From an uncultured Lachnospiraceae bacterium (GTDB lineage: Bacteria > Bacillota > Clostridia > Lachnospirales > Lachnospiraceae): a DNA stretch of 12,554 bases. Location of the stretch: assembly GCA_910585605.1 (NCBI GenBank), contig CAJUFL010000079.1:1-12554 (forward strand). Reading direction: 5' to 3'. The translations under genes and the position numbers were made by a program. This document shows, one piece after another, positions 5,716 through 12,554 of the stretch. Below the pieces are notes generated by a model. That model made no database searches. It was not told the DNA's origin and saw nothing but the letters and a program-made list of their open reading frames with translations. How positions within the stretch are numbered: position 1 is the stretch's first letter; every line of letters begins with the position of its first letter.

Positions 5716-5922
5716 TTAAAAATATATTCTCTCTTTGAGCGAATGATATTATTCAAATGCTTCTGCATTATTCTTTCTCTCTAAAATTGCACTTTCTACT
5801 ACATTCAGTAAATCATTGACTGCTTTGGGATTTTTTAATTCTTCGGCAATATAAACTACTTTTTCCTCTAATTCTTCATAAAACAGCGGCAAATAACGCA
5901 AAACTTATGTTGTGTCAGTCAT
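5716..5922 (-). pseudogene. Dead RelE/ParE-family toxin gene
   Basis: From the ATG overlapping the upstream Phd gene, the frame shows a typical RelE-like toxin of this clade: LRYLPLFYEELEEKVVYIAE, ELKNPKAVNDLLNVVESAIL, then YHSLKERIY. It is broken by TAA at codon 6 (5907-5905), TAA at codon 58 (5751-5749, between FE and YHSLKER) and TAA at 5718-5716. The C-terminal strands holding the catalytic residues are absent. The original operon, antitoxin then toxin with an 8-nt overlap, is still readable. Loss was probably tolerated because the antitoxin remains. Confidence 0.85.
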
Positions 5923-6172
5923 TTATCCGCCCCCTCAAATTAGTGAAGACTGCTTCATGCGTATATCTCCTATCATCTTCCAATGCTGCATAATCCGCTT
6001 CATCTAAAGCCGCATCAACTCCATCTATAAGTTTTGAATACGCCTCTAGACTTAACACAACCATAGAACCGTAACCATTTTTTGTCAGATATACTGGTTC
6101 ACCTGTATTCACTATTTTCTCAATTTCGGTAAATTTATTTCTCAAATCTGAAACCGGCTTAATTTGTATCAT
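5915..6172 (-). CDS. Phd/YefM-family antitoxin, now without a working toxin
   Basis: This 85-residue protein has an N-terminal Phd/YefM fold (IKPVSDLRNKFTEIEKIV, then EPVYLTKNGYGSMVVLS) followed by an acidic toxin-binding region (DGVDAALDEADYAALEDDRR). It starts at ATG after TAGGAGTG. It is intact and keeps a strong promoter and operator, while its RelE-like toxin gene is destroyed. It differs clearly from the other Phd protein in the window, so the two loci arose separately. It may persist as an orphan antitoxin against a related toxin elsewhere. Confidence 0.88.
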   Translation of the reverse strand: MIQIKPVSDLRNKFTEIEKIVNTGEPVYLTKNGYGSMVVLSLEAYSKLIDGVDAALDEADYAALEDDRRYTHEAVFTNLRGRIND

Positions 6173-6201
6173 CGAATCACTCCTATCATAATTTTATCAA
6201 T

Positions 6202-6247
6202 ATATTATCATTAATTGTATTATATCCAATTAATGATAATATTACAA
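6202..6247 (-). promoter_or_regulatory. Promoter and 16-bp inverted-repeat operator of the second phd gene
   Basis: On the minus strand, TTGTAA (6247-6242) and TATAAT (6224-6219) are 17 nt apart. A perfect 16-bp inverted repeat (6202-6217 and 6227-6242, core ATTATCATTAATTG) brackets the -10 box and reaches the -35, the expected place for Phd autorepression. Confidence 0.75.
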
Positions 6248-6425
6248 GACAAAATACTACTGATGAAAGCATAAATTTTCCTCAATTTTTGCAGAGTAAA
6301 TCCTACTAAATATCTATACTATCATACATTACTTGTTTCTTTCCTATAATAATCTTCTCGAATAACTCTGAATCAATTATTCTTTACCAGTAAGCACCCT
6401 CAATGCCCTGCCAACCTTATCAAAT
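6248..6425. other. Intergenic stretch without a recognisable gene
   Basis: I see no RNA gene, terminator or start-equipped ORF. Just after the stop of the gene to the right, an open minus-strand frame without a start codon reads VRFDKVGRALRVLTGKE and ends in TAA (about 6367). It could be a frameshifted natural end of that gene. Confidence 0.3.
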
Positions 6426-6887
6426 CTAACATTTAATTTTACTCATTTCATCAATCTCTTCTTTAGAATACTCAACACATGGATATCTATCATCAGCAAT
6501 CATACTTTCCATTCCCTGCTTAGTAAATAACTTTTCATTTAACCTCTGTAGACTAAAACAACTCATCTTTGACATAATTGTTAAAAACTCATACTTATAA
6601 CTAGTAAATGTTCGTGAAACTCCGCTGTTTCCGTTTGAATTAAAATTCCCAAAAATATCCACAATATCTTTTAGTTTAGGAATATCCTTAAAACAAAAAC
6701 TTTCAAGATTCAAATCTCTCTGCAACATACACTTTTCATTCTTATAATCTGGAAATTTACTATGAATCCATAAATCAACAACCAATTCTTTACAATTGAT
6801 AACATATTCAATATTGGAAGCTATCGAATACAATGACATTCCAATAGTCTCTGTTAAAATTCGATGTTGCTGAATAATGTCTTCCAT
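6426..6887 (-). CDS. Unknown protein, probably 5'-truncated
   Basis: From Met at 6887 this encodes about 153 residues (MEDIIQQHRILTETIGMSLY near the start). It is probably a soluble, mostly helical protein, with no membrane segment and no motif I recognise. The frame runs another 20 codons upstream, but those codons are antisense to the IS3 fragment and there is no ribosome binding site, so the true N-terminus was probably removed when the IS remnant arrived. The C-terminus may be frameshifted too, since an open frame continues past its stop. Whether it is expressed is doubtful. Confidence 0.5.
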   Translation of the reverse strand: MEDIIQQHRILTETIGMSLYSIASNIEYVINCKELVVDLWIHSKFPDYKNEKCMLQRDLNLESFCFKDIPKLKDIVDIFGNFNSNGNSGVSRTFTSYKYEFLTIMSKMSCFSLQRLNEKLFTKQGMESMIADDRYPCVEYSKEEIDEMSKIKC

Positions 6888-6900
6888 TTTCTTGTGATTT

Positions 6901-7150
6901 GCTTGCTGTGAATGTTTCTTCAAATATCTCAAAAAGGAAGAAACCAACCGTAGAACCTATTACTCCTTACAGGAATTGCAATTATCCGTGTTTGAGTATA
7001 TTGAAGGATTCTACAATTCCAAAAGACCACATGGTTCTCTTGGAATGCTGACACCTAACGAAAAAGAAGAACTCTTCTGGAATCAGGTCTAACACCTATT
7101 TCCAGAAAGTTTTTTCTAATAATTGTGTCTACTTACTTGACTATGGCCCA
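6901..7150 (+). mobile_element. 3' end of an IS3-family element: OrfB C-terminus plus right inverted repeat
   Basis: The plus strand carries the last part of an IS3-type OrfB. It begins near CCECFFKYLKKEE, where the Glu matches the third DDE residue of the ESFF motif. It continues through SVFEYIEGFYNSKRPHGSLG and ends LFWNQV at TAA 7090-7092. The terminal repeat follows at 7124-7150, ending CTTGACTATGGCCCA, the usual IS3-group end form. The left part, all of OrfA and the first two DDE aspartates are gone, so the copy is inactive. The break at about 6901 meets the truncated unknown gene. Confidence 0.85.
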
Positions 7151-7388
7151 TTTTTTCACTATGATTAACCTTTTCTCAAACTGTAACCTCTTTAATACTC
7201 TACATTCTTTTTGATTACATAAAACTTAGAAATAAACTTCTTCATTCCTTTTTAAAATTCTTCATGAATAAAATCTACCGGGTCTCTAACATCTAAAATC
7301 AACAATTATATAAATACTTTCTATTTCGATTAAAAATGCAATCCTATCTTTTAAGCAGTACCGCTATAAGCAGATAGAAAGTTACAAT
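7151..7388. other. AT-rich gap between IS3 end and gajB
   Basis: No gene is visible. Near the gajB stop there is an imperfect hairpin region (CTATCT at 7350-7355 facing AGATAG at 7373-7378) with AAGCAG repeated inside it. It may be a weak gajB terminator, but the stem is short and no good U-tract follows. Confidence 0.3.
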
Positions 7389-8495
7389 TTATCTATATTT
7401 CTCAACACCCTCTATATCTATATTTTCATCAAAATCAAAAACAATCCCAACGCTATATCGAGCTCTTGTTATTGCAACATAAAATTGTGATCTTGTTTTA
7501 GGTTTTAATTTTATAGAATTATTTTTCATCCAATCTCGCATTGTTTTAGTCGGATAGATAAGAACTCTATCATAGGTCAAACCTTTGGCTTCTCCCATAT
7601 TAATAGCAGCATAATCTTCATTGACTTTTACAATTCTTTTTTCACGAAGTTGCATTGGTTTAAATTCATGCAAATAATCTTGAACGTCATCTGGTTTAAC
7701 AAGAAATATTCCATCATGCCCTGTAACAGCAAATTGCTTTGTTTCTGTTGTTCCATAGTTTTTAAACAATCTAGAAGAATACTCACATATCATTTTATTA
7801 TTTCTGAAAGAATCATTTAGTGTTTCTTTATCAATAAAACATTCTATTTTCTTACATTCATTTTTAATGAATTCTTCTATTTTCCCATCGGCATATTTCT
7901 TATATTTTGCTTCATTATGTGTATGATAAGTTACCTGCCTCGGATCACCTACCATAATTAAATTACATTCTGCTTTCATCAAACTTTTTATTATATCCAA
8001 ATCATAACCAGCCAAATCTTGAATTTCATCCACATATATTTGGGAATAGATTCTACTAATTCTCTCCGACACTTTACTATTAGTTTTCTCTTCACAACGG
8101 CAAACAAATTTTGCAATTTTATCAGAATACATTTTCATATCTTCTGAAAAATAGAATTTTCGGTATTCCTCTTCACCATAGTATACCGGTCCGTATTTTC
8201 CATCATACTTTTTCCCCGATTTAGAATCTACTAAAATCATACCATTTATTTTATCATCTAAGACAACACCCTGAAATGGTCGTACACCATGTTGCAAAAG
8301 AAACGAATACCATGTTTGTATTGTAATATTATGTGGTACACATCCATTAAACTCTAAAAACTTATTGCGAATTTCCATTTCATTTGCAATAGTAAATGTT
8401 GTTATTAAAACATTATCAGATTGCTGCAAAGCATTTTTGACTAAATATGTAGTCTTACCAGATCCGGCAGCTGCAATTATCAATTGATTTACCAT
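7389..8495 (-). CDS. gajB: Gabija GajB-like UvrD/Rep-type superfamily 1 helicase
   Basis: This 368-residue protein has the ordered motifs of a UvrD-like SF1A NTPase: Walker A AAAGSGKTT (8-16), motif Ia TTFTIANE (32-39), motif II VDEIQD (155-160), motif III GDPRQ (183-187), NDSFRN (227-232), motif V GEAKGLTYDRVLIYP (301-315) and motif VI YVAITRAR (339-346). In Gabija, GajB senses nucleic-acid ends and works with the GajA nuclease against phage. Its ATG overlaps the gajA stop by 7 nt, with GGAGGC as ribosome binding site, so the two are coupled. It is shorter than the characterised Bacillus GajB (about 490 aa), with accessory subdomains reduced, yet no motif is missing. Confidence 0.85.
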   Translation of the reverse strand: MVNQLIIAAAGSGKTTYLVKNALQQSDNVLITTFTIANEMEIRNKFLEFNGCVPHNITIQTWYSFLLQHGVRPFQGVVLDDKINGMILVDSKSGKKYDGKYGPVYYGEEEYRKFYFSEDMKMYSDKIAKFVCRCEEKTNSKVSERISRIYSQIYVDEIQDLAGYDLDIIKSLMKAECNLIMVGDPRQVTYHTHNEAKYKKYADGKIEEFIKNECKKIECFIDKETLNDSFRNNKMICEYSSRLFKNYGTTETKQFAVTGHDGIFLVKPDDVQDYLHEFKPMQLREKRIVKVNEDYAAINMGEAKGLTYDRVLIYPTKTMRDWMKNNSIKLKPKTRSQFYVAITRARYSVGIVFDFDENIDIEGVEKYR

Positions 8496-10126
8496 TCAAT
8501 AGCCTCCAAAATATAATTAGGTATCACTATCTCTTCTGATGACTCAAAAATTTTCAATCCACATTCGGTTTTATTATGCTTCATAAATTTCCTCAATTCA
8601 TCCTCCTCATCACAATCAGTACCAAAAATACTGTTTAATTTTTCTAAGCCATTAACCTTCAGCAGTTTCGGTTCCAATGTATTATAATTATAATCACTCT
8701 TTCCAATTTTAAGTGTTCCTGAATCAACAGTTCTGTCAACACATATATTTATATAGGACTTTTGATTTACACCTAAATAATTAGCATACTTTTTATCAAT
8801 GGCATCTATATCCCCATCATTATCTGTAACAACTGCAACTTTCTTTTGAAGACAATCTGCAATCTCCAGAAAACGAAGAAATGATACTCCTACTGAAATA
8901 ACTTCAATTCCATCTTCAATTGGTAATTTGCCTTCATTAAGTTGCATATACGCCTTTTGTATAACTAACTCATCTGAGTCCCCTTCACATAAAATTGCCT
9001 TCTTGCATAAAATCATACGCAATGTATCATAACCAGCTATTTTTTTAAAGAAATTATATGTATTCTCTGTCAATTCAGAAAATTTTGTAATCATTAACCT
9101 ATCAAGTAAGAATACATTATCCAATCCAAGTTTATTTACCACATAACTGCTATGAGTAGAAATAAGTATCTGCTTTTCGGCATACTGTTCAGCAATGCAT
9201 TTGATTAACTGATTCAATCTTGTATGAGACAAATGATTTTCAGGCTCTTCCAATAAAATAATACCGGCATTCTTTGAAGTCCGTTTTGACAATGCCAATT
9301 CTGTCTTTACAACACACTGCTCCCCCTTTCCTACATAATGAAAAGGAATCTCATCCAATTGCGTAACAAGACTATTCTCCCATGCATTTTTGGTCACCAA
9401 CTCTACCGATAAAGCTATCTTTTTATTTGTTAAGCTTGTCTCCTGATTTATTTTTTTATTAATATCACTAATTGACGGATCATTTACAAATGAATCTCGC
9501 ATTCTTCTGTGTGCTTGTGCAATAGAGGTTATATCTTCTGGTTCTAAACATCCTTTTATAATTCTTGACAAATACAAATCATTTCCGCTTTGATATCTAT
9601 ATTCAGATGAGTCAATCAATGATGATTTATATGGTATACTACGAGTAGTAATTTGTTCTCTGGCAAAAGTTATCCATGTAATATCATAATATTCAATCGG
9701 AAGGCTTTTCACATCTCCTTGTTTTATTAATGCCTCATACTCATCGCAATATTTATCATTAAATGCAATTTTAAAGCAAAATCCTTCTGCATTATTATTT
9801 TTATCAGTATTTGCATCACCATTCATTTTGGGAGTTTCCGCTCCACCAAAATATATTTCAATCATTATATATGGAAGTTCAATCGGTTTTGTAGTCAACG
9901 ATAATATATACTCATCAACTACTTCTTTATTAAAGAGATATTGTGAAATTTCGTTCCAAATACTTTTTCCATTAATTATACCTGTCAATGCTAAATTTAT
10001 AGCTTCAAGTATAGTCGATTTTCCCGACTCATTATCACCAACAATAATATTCAGATTTTCATTAAGCGTAATATCAAACTCTCTATAGCATTTGAAATTG
10101 CGAATTTTTACTTTTTGAATAAACAT
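8489..10126 (-). CDS. gajA: Gabija GajA-like OLD-family ATPase with TOPRIM nuclease domain
   Basis: This 545-residue protein combines an ABC-type ATPase with a C-terminal TOPRIM domain. Walker A is GDNESGKST (30-38), the signature-like GKGEQ is near 266, Walker B ILLEEPENH is at 290-298 and the H-switch is STHSS (His325). TOPRIM acids are Glu381 in ILCEGDSDE and the DNDGD cluster (435-439). OLD-family GajA is a nucleotide-controlled DNA-nicking endonuclease; falling NTP levels during phage infection release its activity. An OLD nuclease directly followed by a UvrD-like helicase defines Gabija. The ATG at 10126 is chosen because GGAGGGG sits six bases before it; the earlier ATG at 10141 immediately precedes that site and lies too close to use it. 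Confidence 0.88.
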   Translation of the reverse strand: MFIQKVKIRNFKCYREFDITLNENLNIIVGDNESGKSTILEAINLALTGIINGKSIWNEISQYLFNKEVVDEYILSLTTKPIELPYIMIEIYFGGAETPKMNGDANTDKNNNAEGFCFKIAFNDKYCDEYEALIKQGDVKSLPIEYYDITWITFAREQITTRSIPYKSSLIDSSEYRYQSGNDLYLSRIIKGCLEPEDITSIAQAHRRMRDSFVNDPSISDINKKINQETSLTNKKIALSVELVTKNAWENSLVTQLDEIPFHYVGKGEQCVVKTELALSKRTSKNAGIILLEEPENHLSHTRLNQLIKCIAEQYAEKQILISTHSSYVVNKLGLDNVFLLDRLMITKFSELTENTYNFFKKIAGYDTLRMILCKKAILCEGDSDELVIQKAYMQLNEGKLPIEDGIEVISVGVSFLRFLEIADCLQKKVAVVTDNDGDIDAIDKKYANYLGVNQKSYINICVDRTVDSGTLKIGKSDYNYNTLEPKLLKVNGLEKLNSIFGTDCDEEDELRKFMKHNKTECGLKIFESSEEIVIPNYILEAIEW

Positions 10127-10162
10127 AACACTCCCCTCCATACTAGCACCAAATATTTTATT

Positions 10163-10240
10163 TCAAAAAATTTTTCTTTCATATACTAATGTTTGAGCTG
10201 ATTCTACAGCCTTCACAATATCAAAAGTATATTCTTTCAT
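10163..10240 (-). CDS. 25-codon ORF between the 236-aa gene and gajA; possible N-terminal remnant
   Basis: An ATG inside the end of the 236-aa gene (20-nt overlap) opens a frame starting MKEYTFDIVKAVESAQTLVY and stopping four codons later after a basic tail. The residue pattern looks like the start of a larger protein rather than random AT-rich DNA. It lacks a ribosome binding site but could be translated by coupling. It may be a true microprotein, the stump of a gene lost when gajAB was joined here, or a frameshifted tail of the upstream protein. Confidence 0.3.
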   Translation of the reverse strand: MKEYTFDIVKAVESAQTLVYERKIF

Positions 10241-10931
10241 TTGGATACTTTACTAACATTAATTTTCTCAGAGAGTCAAAATTGGTATTTTTCAACCGCC
10301 TTTCACCTGCATTTTTCTCTAAAAATTTTATATAGTCTTGCAAACTCAAAAAATTTTCATTCTTCATATTTGTCGAACTCTGCAAAAATCGTCCTAAAGC
10401 TGTGTTTATTGATTTTATTTTATAAGCTTCAACTTTCTTATCAAAATTTGATTCTAACTCTTCATAGAATTCTTTCAAAATTCCATTCATAGGATATGGT
10501 TCTTTTACATGTAAAATCATTAATGACCTTACAAATAAAATCAAATTTCTCATTTTCACATTATCAATATTACTTGTATTTCCACAAATACCTCCATTAC
10601 CACCTCTAGTATCATTATTTTCTTTTACAAATATACTTCTCTTTCTAGGAATAGGCATATTCCACGCCTTAAGCATTTTTCTTCCCACTGATTCTGAGAA
10701 AACAGGAAGATACTGTATCTGATTCTCTAAATCTAGCACTATAAACATTATAAAAGCATTCTCAATGTCTCTATTTCCTGTTGCGTAACTACTGATATAC
10801 TTCTTTAGTGGTAATTCTTCAAACGACTCTACCCTAACAAAAAAATCATTCACCATACTAATACGGGCATAATCATTTCTGCAATATTTTCTTTTGAAAT
10901 CTTCGATTTCACTTTTATTCGCTATTCGCAT
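10221..10931 (-). CDS. Unknown 236-aa protein upstream of gajA
   Basis: I do not recognise this family. The start is ATG at 10931, with GAGGATGG about ten bases upstream. The protein looks soluble and mixed alpha/beta in its first 100 residues (NAFIMFIVLDLENQIQYLPV). A Gly/Asn-rich loop (TRGGNGGICGNTSN) lies near the middle, followed by a charged helical C-terminal half. No catalytic motif, signal peptide or membrane segment is evident. It follows the 205-aa gene by 67 nt and precedes gajA by 94 nt on the same strand, so all four may share a transcript. The stop overlaps a further small ORF. It could be a Gabija accessory protein or part of a separate two-gene unit. Confidence 0.7.
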   Translation of the reverse strand: MRIANKSEIEDFKRKYCRNDYARISMVNDFFVRVESFEELPLKKYISSYATGNRDIENAFIMFIVLDLENQIQYLPVFSESVGRKMLKAWNMPIPRKRSIFVKENNDTRGGNGGICGNTSNIDNVKMRNLILFVRSLMILHVKEPYPMNGILKEFYEELESNFDKKVEAYKIKSINTALGRFLQSSTNMKNENFLSLQDYIKFLEKNAGERRLKNTNFDSLRKLMLVKYPNERIYF

Positions 10932-10998
10932 ACATTGTCACCATCCTCTATTACGTGTATTAATGCTTAAGTCCATTTTCTATACTTAAAAGCACCTT

Positions 10999-11616
10999 CT
11001 ATCTTTCATAATTTTTAACACAAAAATACTTTTCTTGTATAAAAAAATTTGTCAATCCCGATGGCATATTATCTGTTATCATTTCTTTAGTTACCTGAAT
11101 AGCCTTATCCATTCCAAGAATATTGCTAATATCTTTAGCAGTCCTCTTTTTATTATATATTCTGAATAACTGCTGAAAAAAAGCAGGAACGGAAACAATA
11201 ATATTATCTCTAAGCATATTGTCTAAATAAAACTGTATCATATTATCAAAAGATAAAATACCATCTTTGTATTCTAACATAAGAAGCTCTGTTTCACCTG
11301 AATATTGCCACTTACTATATGCTTCTAAAGCATTTATAAAATCAACAAACATCTTATCACTGTAAGACCATTCTATACCATCAATCTTCGCCACTACTCT
11401 TTCGTCAGGATACGTTTCATACCAATATGCACCAAAGCCTGGCAAGTAAAAATTTGCACTTTTTCCACTTAAATGATGATAATAATTCAGACTGCTTAAA
11501 ATACTTTTTCCACCTTCTAAATCAGGGCGAGTCACAAGTATGCCAATCGTATCTTCTTTAATCTGATTATTCTGTATATCATTTAACATTTCTTGATATG
11601 TAATCGCTTCTAGCAT
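10999..11616 (-). CDS. Unknown 205-aa protein, first gene of the putative defence operon
   Basis: Not assigned to a named family. It starts at ATG after GAAGGAG (11 nt spacing). The N-terminal half looks like a compact alpha/beta domain: IGILVTRPDLEGGKSILSSL, then NYYHHLSGKSANFYLPGFG, then an acidic SDKMFVDFINALEAY helix. The C-terminal half is helical and ends in a hydrophobic/basic tail (FFIQEKYFCVKNYER). The early beta strand followed by a Gly/Lys/Ser stretch is not a true Walker A. An extended -10 promoter lies just upstream, marking this as the likely first gene of the operon leading into gajAB. A sensor or effector role is only a guess. Confidence 0.7.
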   Translation of the reverse strand: MLEAITYQEMLNDIQNNQIKEDTIGILVTRPDLEGGKSILSSLNYYHHLSGKSANFYLPGFGAYWYETYPDERVVAKIDGIEWSYSDKMFVDFINALEAYSKWQYSGETELLMLEYKDGILSFDNMIQFYLDNMLRDNIIVSVPAFFQQLFRIYNKKRTAKDISNILGMDKAIQVTKEMITDNMPSGLTNFFIQEKYFCVKNYER

Positions 11617-11779
11617 TTTAATTTATACTCCTTCGTCATTAATATTTACCTAATTCTTCCCTTATCCCTACTCCTAAAAAATTATAACAAGCATATTCAA
11701 TCAAACCATCAAAACTTTTTTTATTCTATCACATAATTTGCTATTTTCCAATCTTTAATCAACTATGTTCACCAGAAAT
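11617..11779 (-). promoter_or_regulatory. Promoter region of the putative 4-gene defence operon
   Basis: On the minus strand, the extended -10 TGTTATAAT (TATAAT at 11686-11681) lies 65 nt before the first start codon. The -35 is weak: TTGATG would give 20-nt spacing. No other strong promoter is seen between the 205-aa gene and gajB. The rest of the stretch is AT-rich without a gene and ends at the IS1182-type terminus. Confidence 0.5.
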
Positions 11780-12554
11780 GGGGCTGTCGCTTTAACGAAT
11801 GAAAATTCTTGAAAATGCAGCTTCATTTTTGCTGTTTTTCTATATGATTTCAAGAAACAGCTCCATATTATTCTATAAAAAGAGCACACTTTAACAAGCC
11901 ATTCCCTATGGCTTGAAAGTTTGTTTTAAGATGTTAAAAATTAAGCATTTTTCACAGGAAACAAATGCGTTCCGGTTCTGCCTTTTTGAATCTTATTATG
12001 GAGCTTATTTATGTTTCCTGCCATGGCAAGCAGTATACTTTCTGCAAGCACATTTGATGTTCCTCTGTTTACATATCTCTGAAACTGCATATCCTGTTTT
12101 AAATTCCCAAAAGAGCCTTTCGCCTGAATCCTCCGGTTTATCCTGAAAAGGATGCCTTCATCCGAGAGGAACCGTTCCAAATCTTCCTGTCTGTATTTCA
12201 GAAAGGTTTTGGCAACCCGGAGTATCTTTGTTCTTTCTTCTAAAGGTGTTTTACAGTGATCTCCTTTGATACTGACGCTTTTATATGGGCATCCGCTGCA
12301 GTCCTCACATTTATTGATTGTTTTTTTGCTTACATAGCCTGTTTTGCTTTTAGAATGTTTGATATGGTCTGCCATCAGCTTTTTCGCATTCCGGCAGATA
12401 TAGATATCCGATTCCGCATGGTACTCCATGTTTTCTGCTTTCCCAATATCGTTCCTGTACTTACGCATTTTTGACATCTCATAGTTGGCAGACTTTATAT
12501 AGTGTCTGCTGATTAGGTTGCAAACACTTGATTTTACTGACTTTTGCCCCGTTT
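11780..12554 (-). mobile_element. 3' part of an IS1182-family insertion sequence
   Basis: The element runs off the right edge. Its inner end is taken as GGGGCTGTCGC (11780-11790), matching the terminal inverted repeat style of this family, 150 bp past the transposase stop. Between them lie two hairpins: TTCTTGAAA/TTTCAAGAA (11806-11814 with 11848-11856) and AAGCCAT/ATGGCTT (11896-11902 with 11908-11914), which probably act as transcription barriers. The other end is outside the window. Confidence 0.7.
11941..12554 (-). CDS. IS1182-family DDE transposase, C-terminal part (5' end outside the window)
   Basis: The frame is open from the right edge to the stop at 11941, so the Met at 12477 is internal, not the start. 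Visible are the cysteine cluster of this family (INKCEDCSGCPYKSV), the following helical region, and the end domain FRINRRIQAKGSFGNLKQD, then LHNKIQKGRTGTHLF. Relatives have Glu in the RxIQxEG motif as the last DDE catalytic residue; here that position is Lys (IQAKG), which should abolish transposition. The first two aspartates lie beyond the window. No frameshift is seen in the part present. Confidence 0.85.
   Translation of the reverse strand, partial: TGQKSVKSSVCNLISRHYIKSANYEMSKMRKYRNDIGKAENMEYHAESDIYICRNAKKLMADHIKHSKSKTGYVSKKTINKCEDCSGCPYKSVSIKGDHCKTPLEERTKILRVAKTFLKYRQEDLERFLSDEGILFRINRRIQAKGSFGNLKQDMQFQRYVNRGTSNVLAESILLAMAGNINKLHNKIQKGRTGTHLFPVKNA

Noticed and set aside
9828..10088. 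Plus-strand frame inside gajA
   Set aside because: It is antisense to the conserved ATPase domain and has no start signal or protein-like features.
7389..10126. The OLD-helicase pair as a PARIS or retron-type system
   Set aside because: PARIS pairs its ATPase with AriB, not a UvrD helicase, and there is no reverse transcriptase; OLD-TOPRIM nuclease plus UvrD-like helicase fits Gabija.

Overview
The window looks like an AT-rich accessory region from a Gram-positive anaerobe, most likely a Clostridia/Lachnospiraceae-type gut bacterium. This rests on strong GGAGG ribosome binding sites, the style of the HicB, Phd, LytTR, IS3 and IS1182 proteins, and a tRNA-Leu remnant of clostridial type. No core housekeeping gene is present. 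The region reads as a defence and toxin-antitoxin island built by repeated integration and decay.

Layout. Positions 1-900 (minus) hold a probable IS3 fragment at the edge, a 33-residue peptide gene and a LytTR-type regulator. Positions 1000-2150 (plus) hold a decayed hicA toxin gene followed by two intact, divergent hicB antitoxin genes behind a promoter with a palindromic operator. Positions 2150-3380 hold a remnant of a BRO/DinD-type phage protein, a strong palindrome, and a two-gene unit of a 64-residue protein overlapping a GNAT acetyltransferase (a TA-like arrangement). Positions 3420-4880 hold a structured, possibly non-coding segment ending in a terminator, a tyrosine integrase gene broken by two single-base insertions, and the 3' part of a tRNA-Leu(UAG) that marks an old attachment site. 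The 16-bp palindrome TGTGCGATATCGCACA occurs at 2152-2167 and again in the integrase leader at 3547-3562.

Positions 5000-6250 (minus) hold a Phd/PIN toxin-antitoxin pair with its own promoter and operator, then a second Phd antitoxin whose RelE-like toxin gene is destroyed by stop codons. Positions 6420-7150 hold a 5'-truncated unknown gene abutting the 3' end of an IS3-family element. Positions 7389-11616 (minus) are the functional centrepiece: an OLD-family ATPase/TOPRIM nuclease (GajA-like) overlapping a UvrD-like helicase (GajB-like), that is, a Gabija anti-phage system. It is preceded on the same strand by two unrecognised genes (205 and 236 aa) and a 25-codon ORF that looks like the N-terminus of a lost gene. 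The right edge is the 3' part of an IS1182-family transposase gene, apparently missing its last catalytic glutamate.

Working together: gajA and gajB overlap by 7 nt and should be co-translated. The two upstream genes may be accessory parts of the same operon or the remains of another defence unit. The TA loci show a repeated pattern in which the toxin is lost and the antitoxin, with its operator, is kept.
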